From positions 1-61,879 of the forward strand of contig SVBE01000010.1 of the NCBI GenBank assembly GCA_015059065.1: a DNA stretch of 61,879 bases, given 5' to 3'. Numbering within the stretch: position 1 is the stretch's first letter; every line of letters starts with the position of its first letter. The notes under the pieces were generated by a model, which worked only from the letters and a program-made list of their open reading frames with translations, searched no databases and was not told the DNA's origin. The DNA comes from Erysipelotrichaceae bacterium. GTDB lineage: Bacteria > Bacillota_I > Bacilli_A > RFN20 > CAG-826. The translations under genes and the position numbers were made by a program. This document shows positions 6,680-15,602 of this stretch, in pieces.

Positions 6680-8170
6680 ATGAAAAAAACTAGTCAAACC
6701 TCACGTTTATTTAAAAAAGTTGAATCTAATATTAACCCTGTTTTCCAAACTGTGGATGGGAAATATATATTAGACTGCTTTTCTAACGGCAAAAACCAAT
6801 ATATGAGGTCTGATCGTATTGAATCATCCTCTTTTGAGATGAGCTGGATTAATAAGATTGAAGAATGCATTCCTGATTTAAGTGATATCATCAATAATCC
6901 TCGTACTTCGACGATGTCGGTTTCTTCAATTGTTCCAGTGGAACTCGCTAAAAAGACTAATGCTGAATCCGTCCGTCATTTAGCAAGCCATACCCAGTAC
7001 ATCAAAGAAATCAATGAAAAAGGTGATGTTATTCCTAGCAAAGTTCTTAATATCGCGAATGAGCATGATTTACATACATATGAGAATAGATTCATTGCCA
7101 CTTTGATTCGTAAATTAGTCTTATTCATTGAAAAGAGATATGAATTCATTCAAAAATTCGCACCTCTACACGATGAAGAAGTTTTATATTTTAAAAGCAA
7201 AACAACAATTGATGGAGCACAGGTGGAGATTGAAACTAAAGTGAAAGTCCGTTCCGAATCAGAAACAGAAGTTGCTGATATCTCCAATCGTTATGTCTCT
7301 CGTATCAATGAAATTAGAGAATATATCTTACATTTCTATAAATCACCATTTATGAAAGCCTTAAAGACGGATAAGAACGTCAAGGCTCCAATCTTGATGA
7401 CTAACATCATCAGAAAGAATTTAAAATATCATCACTGCTATGAACTATATCGCTTTATTGAAAAATATGACGCTTTAGGTGTCGCTTATAGAGTTGATGA
7501 GAATTTACATGATTTCTCTCCTGTGGAGATGAAACAGATGGCCAAGGTGATGGCCACTAACTATTTAGCCTTAAAAGCTAAAGATAAAACTAAATATCTA
7601 AAACAAACCGCGAAGAGCTATAAACCAAAGGTGTTAACAAGTTTAGATGATGAACCTTTTGTCTATGGCAATCTTTTAAAAGGACCAATCGAATTCTTAA
7701 GAGTGGACCAAGGTTATCTCGATTATCTCTCTTCTCTACATACAGTAGAACCTGTTCCTCACGCGAATAAGCAAGAGAAGGAATATTATAAGGAAGAATT
7801 AGAAGCCAAGAAGAAGGCTCAAAAAGAAAAGAGTGAACTTGAAAAGCTCGTCAGACGTAAGAAGAAAGAACAAGCAGAATTTGAAAAGAAAGCGAAAGCG
7901 ATCGTCGCTCAAAGAGAGAAAGAAGAAGCTCTAGCCCGTCAAAAAGAAGAAGAGAGACAAAGACTCGAAGAAGAAGCGCGCATTGAAGCGATGCGTCAAA
8001 ACATCATCACTGAAGCTAAAAAGGTTTCTAAAGTCGCGAATAAAACTAAATCTACTAAAGTAGAAGAAATTAAAGAAGAACAACCTAAGGTTGAAGAAAT
8101 TAAAGAAGAACCTAATAAGGTTATCGAAAATGTTGAAGAACCTCTAAAGGATGAGAATAAGGATGAGTGA
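6680..8170 (+). CDS. DUF2357/McrC-N-like protein with long charged coiled coil
   Basis: 496 residues. The middle contains NEHDLHTYENRFI (about residues 130-142) and surrounding helices typical of DUF2357-type proteins, which accompany McrB-like ATPases. Residues from about 368 to the end are a long K/E-rich coiled coil followed by a low-complexity E/K/P tail with repeated VEEIKEE. I see no PD-(D/E)xK nuclease motif, so the restriction-type nuclease of McrC relatives seems absent. With the preceding ATPase it forms a two-component module that could act as a cytoplasmic scaffold or remodelling machine at the membrane. No substrate is evident. The gene overlaps the signal peptidase start by 8 nt. 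Confidence 0.65.
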   Translation: MKKTSQTSRLFKKVESNINPVFQTVDGKYILDCFSNGKNQYMRSDRIESSSFEMSWINKIEECIPDLSDIINNPRTSTMSVSSIVPVELAKKTNAESVRHLASHTQYIKEINEKGDVIPSKVLNIANEHDLHTYENRFIATLIRKLVLFIEKRYEFIQKFAPLHDEEVLYFKSKTTIDGAQVEIETKVKVRSESETEVADISNRYVSRINEIREYILHFYKSPFMKALKTDKNVKAPILMTNIIRKNLKYHHCYELYRFIEKYDALGVAYRVDENLHDFSPVEMKQMAKVMATNYLALKAKDKTKYLKQTAKSYKPKVLTSLDDEPFVYGNLLKGPIEFLRVDQGYLDYLSSLHTVEPVPHANKQEKEYYKEELEAKKKAQKEKSELEKLVRRKKKEQAEFEKKAKAIVAQREKEEALARQKEEERQRLEEEARIEAMRQNIITEAKKVSKVANKTKSTKVEEIKEEQPKVEEIKEEPNKVIENVEEPLKDENKDE

Positions 8171-9026
8171 AGAAGTTAAAGTTAACTTAGAAGAAACTCA
8201 GGATAAAAAGAAAAAGGTCAAGAAACCAAAGAGCAAAGCTCGTCGTATCATCGAATGGGTCTTGACTGGCATCTTTATCGCTCTTTTTGGTGTGTTTGCC
8301 GCTGGGCAAATCGATGGAATGATCCATAAAAAAGATAATTATGGTCAAACGATCTCATTTGGCTTTGGTAGCTTTGTGATCTTAACTGATTCCATGGAAC
8401 CAGATTATATGACTGATTCAGCGATCATCACTTATAAAGAAGGATTAGAATCCGTCTATGACAGATATCAAAAGAGTTTAACGGATGAAACTATTCATAT
8501 CGATATGACTTTTTTTGATATCTATGATGTTGATGTTAAGCCAATTAACCACCCAGAACTCAATCAGCAAACTAATCACAGTCTTCTCACTAGGAATGTG
8601 ATGACTCATAGACTAAGAGAAATTCAAGTAGATGAAAGTAAGCCTGTTGGAGAAGGGCGTTATACATTTATCGTCTCTGGTATTAATACTAGTGAACACC
8701 AAGCGCAAGCTGGTCAATATCAAGCCTTTACGGAAAAACAATATTTAGGAGTAGTGCAGGCTAATAGCAAGGTATTAGGTGGATTTTATCGCTTTATATC
8801 TTCCCCATGGGGATTATTAGTGTTCCTCCTTATTCCGGCCTTCTATTTAGTGATAACCTCGGTCTTAGATATCTTCTCGGCGATGAAAGATAATGAGGAA
8901 GGTGATTCGGGTGGAGATAATAATAACACCCCATCGTCGCTCGATGATTTATCGAAAGAAGATCGTGAGAGACTGAAAAAAGAAATGCTTGAAGAAATGC
9001 TTAATAAGAAAGGAGAACAATCATGA
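8163..9026 (+). CDS. sipW: SipW-type (ER-type) signal peptidase I
   Basis: 287 residues from the ATG at 8163, which has AAGGA 10 nt upstream; an ATG 12 nt earlier has none. Two hydrophobic helices lie at about residues 24-45 and 215-238. The catalytic Ser is in LTDSMEP, and the general-base residue is His in MTHRL, as in SipW and eukaryotic/archaeal peptidases, not Lys. The usual TKGDAN block is altered to VSGINTSEH, so the Asp of that box is missing or moved. The cytosolic tail ends in LKKEMLEEML, like the 118-aa protein at 429. It should process the ISGSxAW-type precursors of this operon. Overlaps the next gene by 4 nt. Confidence 0.85.
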   Translation: MSEEVKVNLEETQDKKKKVKKPKSKARRIIEWVLTGIFIALFGVFAAGQIDGMIHKKDNYGQTISFGFGSFVILTDSMEPDYMTDSAIITYKEGLESVYDRYQKSLTDETIHIDMTFFDIYDVDVKPINHPELNQQTNHSLLTRNVMTHRLREIQVDESKPVGEGRYTFIVSGINTSEHQAQAGQYQAFTEKQYLGVVQANSKVLGGFYRFISSPWGLLVFLLIPAFYLVITSVLDIFSAMKDNEEGDSGGDNNNTPSSLDDLSKEDRERLKKEMLEEMLNKKGEQS

Positions 9027-10549
9027 GACGTAAAAAACAATACTTGATATTATCAATCGTTGCTGTTTCGTTATTCGTCCTTTCCATTTTAGGACTAATC
9101 TTGCTTAGATTATTAACTCATGAAGGAGAACTTGCGGTTCTCTTCTATATCGTTTTAGCGCTTGTTCCAGTGACAGCGATATTAGCCTCTGTATTAATCG
9201 CGAAATATTTTGCGGTGAGAATTTCTGTTAATTCTTTAATTAATGAGAACTTATATTCCTTTGGTGAAAGAGTGACTTTCTATGATATGAATGCATTCCG
9301 CATTCGCGTCGCATCTATCAGAACTTTTAGAGGCAAGAGTAGCGAGCAATATATCATCGCTTTTTCTGCCGCGAATCAGTCGGTCACAGAAAACATCAAC
9401 CGTGATGAATCAGTTAATGCTTATAACTTAAAAGTTGCTAAATATATCGATGAATCATTTAAGAAGAACAAAAGAAAGAGTGCATATTGCTTTAGCCGTG
9501 GTGTCTTTATTCTCTATCTCCGCGATATCAGTGAAAAAGATATTCGTGAATTAGTCGGTAAGATTTCTTCTGAACTTTCACGTATTGCGACTGAGAGCCA
9601 AGTCCGTATTTGGATTCAACCATTCTTTGGAGCCTGTGAATTAAAGAAGGATTCTCCGCTTGTTGAAAGCATTGAAAACGCGATTGTCGCCCGTAATATA
9701 TCCGAAAGAAATTTTGAAACATTGACTTATTATCATGAATCCTTCCGTCACCATTCTTCTAGCAGCGATATTGAAGAGATTACTGAAGCTCTTAAAAATC
9801 ATGAATTCGTCGTTTATTATCAACCAAAATATTCTTTATCTGCGAAGCGTTTCGTCTCCAGTGAAGCTTTAGTGAGATGGGATTCACCAAAAAACGGTGT
9901 TTTAACCCCAACTAAATTCATTCCAATCGCGGAAGCGGCTGGTTTAATTCATGAAATCGATACTTATGTTTTTGAAAGAGTGTGTCAGGATTTAAATGAA
10001 GCTAAGAGAAAAGGTAGAAGAATCATTCCTGTCTCTATCAACTTCTCTTTGCATGAATTCTATTCTAATGACTTCCTTAATTCGATTATGGAACTCCTTG
10101 ATAAATATCAGATCAGTCCATCCTATGTCGAAATTGAGATTACTGAAGCGACTAGCCAAGCGAATACATTTATCTCTGTCTCCATCATCAAGAAGTTAAG
10201 AGATCGTGGAATTCGTGTTTTAATGGATGACTTTGGTATTGGTTTCTCTAATATCGGTAACTTAAGAAAGATTCCTTTTGATGCGGTGAAAATCGATAAA
10301 TCCTATATCGATGATATCGCCACTGATATGAAGAGTAGAGATATCGTTAAATTCTTAATCGACTTATGTAAAGCGATTGACCTTGAAGTCATCGCCGAAG
10401 GTGTCGATAACAAAGATCAAGTAGATATCTTACGTAAGCTCAAATGTGACACCATTCAAGGATTCTATTATTCAAAAGCTATCCCGATTAAAGAATATGA
10501 GAAATTCTTAATCTCTAACCCATTTGAAAAGAAGGAGGAAAGAAAATAA
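9023..10549 (+). CDS. Membrane EAL-domain cyclic-di-GMP phosphodiesterase with degenerate GGDEF
   Basis: 508 residues: two membrane helices (about 6-28 and 37-62), a degenerate GGDEF-like domain (about 90-230, with SRGVFIL where GGDEF would lie) and a complete EAL domain (about 245-500). Catalytic signatures are present: SSEALVRW, SINFS, EIEITE, DDFGIGF, KIDKSYI, AEGVD and QGFYYSKA. It should hydrolyse cyclic-di-GMP at the membrane and so lower the signal that switches its own operon on: negative feedback if the riboswitch is an ON switch. It overlaps sipW by 4 nt and the next gene by 1 nt. Confidence 0.88.
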   Translation: MRRKKQYLILSIVAVSLFVLSILGLILLRLLTHEGELAVLFYIVLALVPVTAILASVLIAKYFAVRISVNSLINENLYSFGERVTFYDMNAFRIRVASIRTFRGKSSEQYIIAFSAANQSVTENINRDESVNAYNLKVAKYIDESFKKNKRKSAYCFSRGVFILYLRDISEKDIRELVGKISSELSRIATESQVRIWIQPFFGACELKKDSPLVESIENAIVARNISERNFETLTYYHESFRHHSSSSDIEEITEALKNHEFVVYYQPKYSLSAKRFVSSEALVRWDSPKNGVLTPTKFIPIAEAAGLIHEIDTYVFERVCQDLNEAKRKGRRIIPVSINFSLHEFYSNDFLNSIMELLDKYQISPSYVEIEITEATSQANTFISVSIIKKLRDRGIRVLMDDFGIGFSNIGNLRKIPFDAVKIDKSYIDDIATDMKSRDIVKFLIDLCKAIDLEVIAEGVDNKDQVDILRKLKCDTIQGFYYSKAIPIKEYEKFLISNPFEKKEERK

Positions 10550-11286
10550 TGATCATGATTTTAGGCTCAACCCATGACGATATCCTCTATTTTGAATCCG
10601 TCATGGTCAATAAGAAAGAAGATATGATTTTTAACAAATATCCGATACAAATCGGGACTATTTTCAACCAAGAAGTGATTTTAGTCTATGATTTATTTAC
10701 CAGTTATGAATCATCTTTAATCTCTAGTTATATCATTGAAAAGTATTTCGTCATCCTCATCTTTGTGGTTGGTAAATGCATCGCTTTCTCCGATAATCTG
10801 TCGGGTGGAGATATCGCGATTTCTCGAAGAGTATTAATCGGGGATGTCAATCAGATTAAAGAAGCTAATGTCAAATTAGGACAGATTCCAAAATTCCCAC
10901 ATTCTTTTGAAACTGATCAAGAAGTGATTAAGTATCTTACGACTTCTGTAGAGAAGAGAAGTTATGTGAAATATTCTTTATGTGCATTTGTTTCCGCGAA
11001 CGTCATCTTAGACACTACGGAGAGAATTAAAAATATCGAAATGGGTGGTTATGTTCTCGGTCATAACCGTAATATCGTCGTCGACTGCACAGCCGGAGGC
11101 GTGGCTATCGCTTCTGAACTCCACAAAGTGCCTTTCGTTGTCGTGAAGGTCATTGAAAGAAAACTCAATGAGAAGAACAGCACCGATTCGTATTTAAGAG
11201 TTTTAAAACATTATAGCGATGTCGGTAAAGCGATTGTCACTTGCATCGGTGATATCGGTCGTAATGATATCATCACGGGGGAATAG
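10549..11286 (+). CDS. Nucleoside phosphorylase/MTAN-like protein, probably inactive
   Basis: 245 residues with the general layout of the PNP/UDP or MTA/SAH nucleosidase fold: MIMILGSTHDDI at the start (compare GAMxxEI), GDIAIS in the middle (compare GDVVIS), and DCTAGGVAIASELHKVPFVVVKVIE at the end region where the family has DMEGAAIAQ and the catalytic ISD. The conserved Glu of MEGA is replaced and the final Asp is missing, so hydrolysis is doubtful. A nucleotide- or nucleoside-sensing role within the cyclic-di-GMP operon is my inference. The gene starts on the last base of the EAL gene and ends 3 nt before the next. Confidence 0.5.
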   Translation: MIMILGSTHDDILYFESVMVNKKEDMIFNKYPIQIGTIFNQEVILVYDLFTSYESSLISSYIIEKYFVILIFVVGKCIAFSDNLSGGDIAISRRVLIGDVNQIKEANVKLGQIPKFPHSFETDQEVIKYLTTSVEKRSYVKYSLCAFVSANVILDTTERIKNIEMGGYVLGHNRNIVVDCTAGGVAIASELHKVPFVVVKVIERKLNEKNSTDSYLRVLKHYSDVGKAIVTCIGDIGRNDIITGE

Positions 11287-11289
11287 TTT

Positions 11290-14200
11290 ATGAAGAATAA
11301 TAAAGCAACACGTTCAATCAATAACACATTCCTCATCACCGCCTTAATTCCTGGCTTATTCTTATTCCTCGCTTTAGGTGGTTCTTTAACTTTTGCTTCT
11401 TTATATGTCTTTTTAGGTAACCATATATATTTATATTTATTAATTGGCTTTGTTGTTGTTTTCTCCTTAGCCTATTTCTTCTCTTGTTTATTCCAAATGA
11501 GAAGATTAAAGGTCTATTATGTTGAAGGATTATATAAGAATACAGCGAATTTATTAACTCAATTAAAGAATAACAGCCGTGACTTCACTCGTTATCCTGA
11601 CACTAATATCAAAGAGATTAACGAATTAAACGATGAATTAGATGTCGTTTCATCCATCTTTGAAAACAGTACCTTAATCTCTCATAACTATAATGAATCA
11701 AATATCCCTCTTGAACATATCGATGGGGATGAATCATTTGTCACTTTAAAATCGTTAAAGAAATATTTAGTTCCTCTTATTTATAGCGCGCAAAACTATC
11801 GTAATGTTCTTGCCGAACTTTATTATGATTTCAATGACGATGCTTTAAACGAAGATGAAATCAAATGGATACTAGGACAGCTTAAGACGATGTTTGCTGA
11901 TTACCCATATCGCTTAATCGCACTTAATGAAGATAATAGTGGTTTCTATATCTTCCTTCCTCATATCGACTCCATCTCTCATATCGAAGAATTCTTGATG
12001 TATTATATGAAGCGTTTATCCGTTTCTAAGAAGACATATGACGGTCTTTCTACGATCAACGCGAGATTCTCTTTAGTTTGCTATCCATATAGTGATATCG
12101 GAGAACTATTCTCTGACTTAAGATATGCGAAAAGGCAAGGGGAAGTTATCAATGTTTATTTACCAAATCGTCTTTCTTCCTTGTCACAAGCTAAACTCGT
12201 GCAGAATTCGATGAACCTCAATAATGACTCGCGTATCATTGAACTCTTATCAGATTTACGAATTGCTACAAAGGATAGAAATAAATCTCTTGGCATCATT
12301 AGAAAAGCTTTAACCGCATTTAATAATTATTTCGATGTCGATTATTCTGGTCTCATCGTTTTAAACGACGACGATAATAGGTATTATTCTAATCTTGTCG
12401 TTTGTAAAGATAAGCCAATCTTTAAAGAAGGACAAGAAATGAGCAAAGAATTCATCGATGCCTTTGACCATGCAGTTGATATCGACTGTTCCTATTATTT
12501 CTCCGCGCGTAGCCACTGCAACATCGAACTCGCTAATCAGCTTGATAAGACACATATGTCCTCTGGTTTCTTCTTTGTTTCTAGAGATAAAGGCGAGCCA
12601 TACGCGGTTATTTATTTCCTCAATCAGAATCGAGATATGCAGATCAATTCCTATCTCCGTGAAGGTTTATTCATCGCTTCTCACCGTATTGGTGACTATC
12701 TCTTAATGGCGAGAAGAGAAGATTATTTTGATGATACATATCGTGAGATTAATACGATGCTTTTATCTAACGATTCTTCTTTATATCGTATCGATACTGA
12801 TACATATAACATCCTCTCTTTATCTAGCAACTTTAAAGCGTTATTTAAAAAGGCAGAAATCGGTAAGAAGTGTTATGAATGCTTATATGGCTTAGATTCT
12901 CCTTGTAAAGACTGCCCGCTTCATACCTCCAAAAAGAAATATGGAGAAGTTGATGGGACAAAATATATCGTCTCTTTATCAACGAATGAAAAGCATTCTC
13001 GTTTCAAACGTCTTCTCATTCAAAACGTCAAAGGTGATGAGACGAGCTATGACCGTTATGATCATGATTTATTGATCGCTTCCTTCCCATCTTTAGGTAT
13101 TGCCTTAAGAGGTTTATATTCCATCGGTAGTAGAGGTTATCTCCTCTTATTAAGAATTGATAATTTTGAACCTTTATTAAAGGATCTTGGTTCAGAAAAA
13201 TATCTCTTCCTCATGAGACAGTTCATCTCTAATATCAAAAACATCAATAAGAATAGAGAAGGGGTTTATACTTTCGATAATCAATCCATCGCGATTCTTC
13301 TCTCTGAATGTGGACAAGTTGAGGTCGTCAATATCGTTGAACAGATTTATGAAGCGAGCAAGAAAGAATATAAACTCGATGATAAGACTTATTCCTTCAA
13401 TGTCACTTATCTTCCTTATTCCTTCCCGCAGTCATATCCAGTCGCGGAAGACTTCCTCAAATATGTCATCCGTCATTATAATCAACGTAACTATAAGATT
13501 AATGAAGATATCTTATTCTTCCCAGATGGTGACTACTCTAGAAGCGCTTCAAGAGACAAATTCATGCTTGCGGTTATCGATGAACAATTCGGTAATAAGA
13601 CATTCTCTGTCGCTCTTCAACCAATGCTTAGAACGAGCGATAAATCGATATTCGGGGCAGAAATCTTTATCCGTCTTTCCGATAATTACCGTAACATGGT
13701 CTTCTCTGCAGATGAATTGATTAAGACGGCGGCAAGAAATGGTAAGATCTCCCTCATTTCTAGCGCTCTTGTTAAATATATCGGTGAGCTTTATTCACAG
13801 TTCGGTTTAACAGTCTTTAAAGTGTATGGATTCCAAAGACTTACTCTTAATACTGACTACTCATATTTCGCTGATCCTTCATTTAATGAAGAGATTCATA
13901 ATCTTCTCGTCGATTTCCATCTCCCAAGAGATTTCTTAGGCTTTGAAATTACCGAAAGAGAAATCTATAACCATATGGAAGATTTGAAGAAATTATCTAA
14001 AGGTATCATCAGTGAGCACATCGCTCTTATCTGTGACCAATATACTGGTAAATATGTTTCTATCGAAGTCTTAAAACAAATGGGCTTCTCCGAAGTGAAG
14101 ATCGACAGATATATCGTCAATGACATCGATGTCAACAAACAGCATTTAAGCGAAGTTACGTCCCTTATTAAATATGCGGAATCCGTTGGGGTGAAAGCTT

Positions 14201-14337
14201 CTCTCGTTGGTGTCGAAAACGCTGATCAATTCATCTTAATCAAAGATATTTCCAAGAATACAAACGTTCAAGGTTATCACTTCTATCGTCCACTCGATAA
14301 AGTGAAGTTTATTGAAGAATTAAGAAAAAACTCTTAG
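11290..14337 (+). CDS. Large multidomain membrane protein with degenerate GGDEF and EAL domains
   Basis: 1015 residues. Two membrane helices (about 14-40 and 45-68) are followed by a degenerate GGDEF-like region (about 170-290), a GAF-like region (about 320-480), and a PAS-like segment around 500-560 with a Cys cluster C-Y-E-C and C-K-D-C-P. Then come a second degenerate GGDEF and a degenerate EAL domain (about 765-1010). EAL is changed to GAEIFIR, DDFG to CDQYTG, and EGVE to VGVEN, so phosphodiesterase activity is unlikely. It is probably a cyclic-di-GMP receptor or regulatory partner; the Cys cluster suggests a metal or redox input. Last gene of the operon, 3 nt after the nucleosidase-like gene. 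Confidence 0.75.
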   Translation: MKNNKATRSINNTFLITALIPGLFLFLALGGSLTFASLYVFLGNHIYLYLLIGFVVVFSLAYFFSCLFQMRRLKVYYVEGLYKNTANLLTQLKNNSRDFTRYPDTNIKEINELNDELDVVSSIFENSTLISHNYNESNIPLEHIDGDESFVTLKSLKKYLVPLIYSAQNYRNVLAELYYDFNDDALNEDEIKWILGQLKTMFADYPYRLIALNEDNSGFYIFLPHIDSISHIEEFLMYYMKRLSVSKKTYDGLSTINARFSLVCYPYSDIGELFSDLRYAKRQGEVINVYLPNRLSSLSQAKLVQNSMNLNNDSRIIELLSDLRIATKDRNKSLGIIRKALTAFNNYFDVDYSGLIVLNDDDNRYYSNLVVCKDKPIFKEGQEMSKEFIDAFDHAVDIDCSYYFSARSHCNIELANQLDKTHMSSGFFFVSRDKGEPYAVIYFLNQNRDMQINSYLREGLFIASHRIGDYLLMARREDYFDDTYREINTMLLSNDSSLYRIDTDTYNILSLSSNFKALFKKAEIGKKCYECLYGLDSPCKDCPLHTSKKKYGEVDGTKYIVSLSTNEKHSRFKRLLIQNVKGDETSYDRYDHDLLIASFPSLGIALRGLYSIGSRGYLLLLRIDNFEPLLKDLGSEKYLFLMRQFISNIKNINKNREGVYTFDNQSIAILLSECGQVEVVNIVEQIYEASKKEYKLDDKTYSFNVTYLPYSFPQSYPVAEDFLKYVIRHYNQRNYKINEDILFFPDGDYSRSASRDKFMLAVIDEQFGNKTFSVALQPMLRTSDKSIFGAEIFIRLSDNYRNMVFSADELIKTAARNGKISLISSALVKYIGELYSQFGLTVFKVYGFQRLTLNTDYSYFADPSFNEEIHNLLVDFHLPRDFLGFEITEREIYNHMEDLKKLSKGIISEHIALICDQYTGKYVSIEVLKQMGFSEVKIDRYIVNDIDVNKQHLSEVTSLIKYAESVGVKASLVGVENADQFILIKDISKNTNVQGYHFYRPLDKVKFIEELRKNS

Positions 14338-14342
14338 TTTTT
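14325..14342 (+). terminator. Weak terminator-like hairpin at operon end
   Basis: AAAAACT/AGTTTTT around CTT, overlapping the stop codon. The T-run is part of the stem and no further T's follow, so termination may be incomplete and the next cyclase gene could receive read-through. Confidence 0.3.
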
Positions 14343-14395
14343 CCTTATTAATAAAACATATTACATTCTTTATTTTATGTACTAAAATAATAGAG

Positions 14396-15520
14396 ATGTT
14401 TTTAGAATTTATTACCTCTAATTTTGCTTTGTTATGCATCGCAATTACGATGATTTTCATTGTCATTTATAACATGCGTGGTTATTCACGGGAAAACCAT
14501 TATGCGATTATGATTATTGCTGGATCTCTTATCTTATCCATATTTGGTTTTTTAGAAAGATATAATAAGACAGTTACATTAAATATTTTCTTAACAACTT
14601 TGTTTTGCTTTTTGGGTTATGTGGTTCGCCCTTTGCTCGTATATTTCTTCATTCAACTCGTCGATAAAAAGGTCAAATACCAATGGATATTTTATATCCC
14701 ATTAATTTTCAATCTTATCGTTTATTCTTTTTCCTTATTTGTTAATGTTGACCCACTTAAAAAATTTGCTTTCTATTACACGCTTAATGAAGGTGGTACT
14801 GAACTAGTTTATAACCGTGGGTACATGAATTTTACTGCGCATGTTATTGGCATGATATATGTTGGTTATTTCTTTGTTAACGTCGTCAGAAAATTAAATG
14901 GGAAAAGAAAAACAGATTCAATCGTATTATTTGTCGCGGGATTTTTCGTTATCTCTGCAGTAATTTTAGAAACATTTAATTTAGCGACTAATTTGCTCAA
15001 TGTAACAATCGCTATATCGTGTTTGTTCTATTATTTATATCTATATGTGCAGCAGACGAGAAAAGATGCTTTAACTGGTTGTTTTGACCGTAAAACATTC
15101 TATTATGACTGCAAAAAACTCGGTAAGAACATCAATGGTGTTCTCAATATAGATATGAATGGTCTTAAATTTATCAATGATACAGAAGGCCATGATGCTG
15201 GGGATAAAGCGATATTAAAAATATCACAAATAATTGAAGCTTGCGCGAGTAGGAATTCCTATGTTTATCGTTTAGGTGGCGATGAGTTTACTGTCTTATT
15301 AATTAACGGACAATTAACAGATTTAGAGAAAATGAGAGATGATATCAAAGCGAAAACAAAAGAGACAAAATACGCTGTTTCAGTGGGTTTTGCATTTGAC
15401 GAAAATAAAGAATTAGATCTCGAAAAGATGTCAAAAATCGCTGATGAACAGATGTATATCGATAAGGATAATTACTATCGAAATAGTAAATTAGAACGTC
15501 GTAAAAATCCTCGTCAATAA
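14396..15520 (+). CDS. Seven-helix membrane diguanylate cyclase (GGDEF)
   Basis: 374 residues. Roughly seven hydrophobic helices fill residues 5-220, followed by a GGDEF domain (about 225-365). Signatures: DALTGCFDR, DMNGLKFIND, GHDAGD, and RLGGDEF as active site. No RxxD inhibitory site is found at the usual distance before GGDEF, so product inhibition may be absent. It should make cyclic-di-GMP in response to a membrane or ligand signal. It lies 58 nt after the fibre operon and is a plausible source of the signal for the riboswitch at 897. The ATG has no clear Shine-Dalgarno sequence. Confidence 0.87.
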   Translation: MFLEFITSNFALLCIAITMIFIVIYNMRGYSRENHYAIMIIAGSLILSIFGFLERYNKTVTLNIFLTTLFCFLGYVVRPLLVYFFIQLVDKKVKYQWIFYIPLIFNLIVYSFSLFVNVDPLKKFAFYYTLNEGGTELVYNRGYMNFTAHVIGMIYVGYFFVNVVRKLNGKRKTDSIVLFVAGFFVISAVILETFNLATNLLNVTIAISCLFYYLYLYVQQTRKDALTGCFDRKTFYYDCKKLGKNINGVLNIDMNGLKFINDTEGHDAGDKAILKISQIIEACASRNSYVYRLGGDEFTVLLINGQLTDLEKMRDDIKAKTKETKYAVSVGFAFDENKELDLEKMSKIADEQMYIDKDNYYRNSKLERRKNPRQ

Positions 15521-15602
15521 ATTCTGATATATTATACTTTTACATATATTTCTTCTACTTAAGAAATATTTTTTCGTTTATTTGTTGAAATGAAAAGTAT
15601 AA

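Noticed and set aside
5145-8170. A type IV restriction system (McrBC)
   Set aside because: The ATPase is membrane anchored, the partner has no visible nuclease motif, and both are embedded in a secretion operon.
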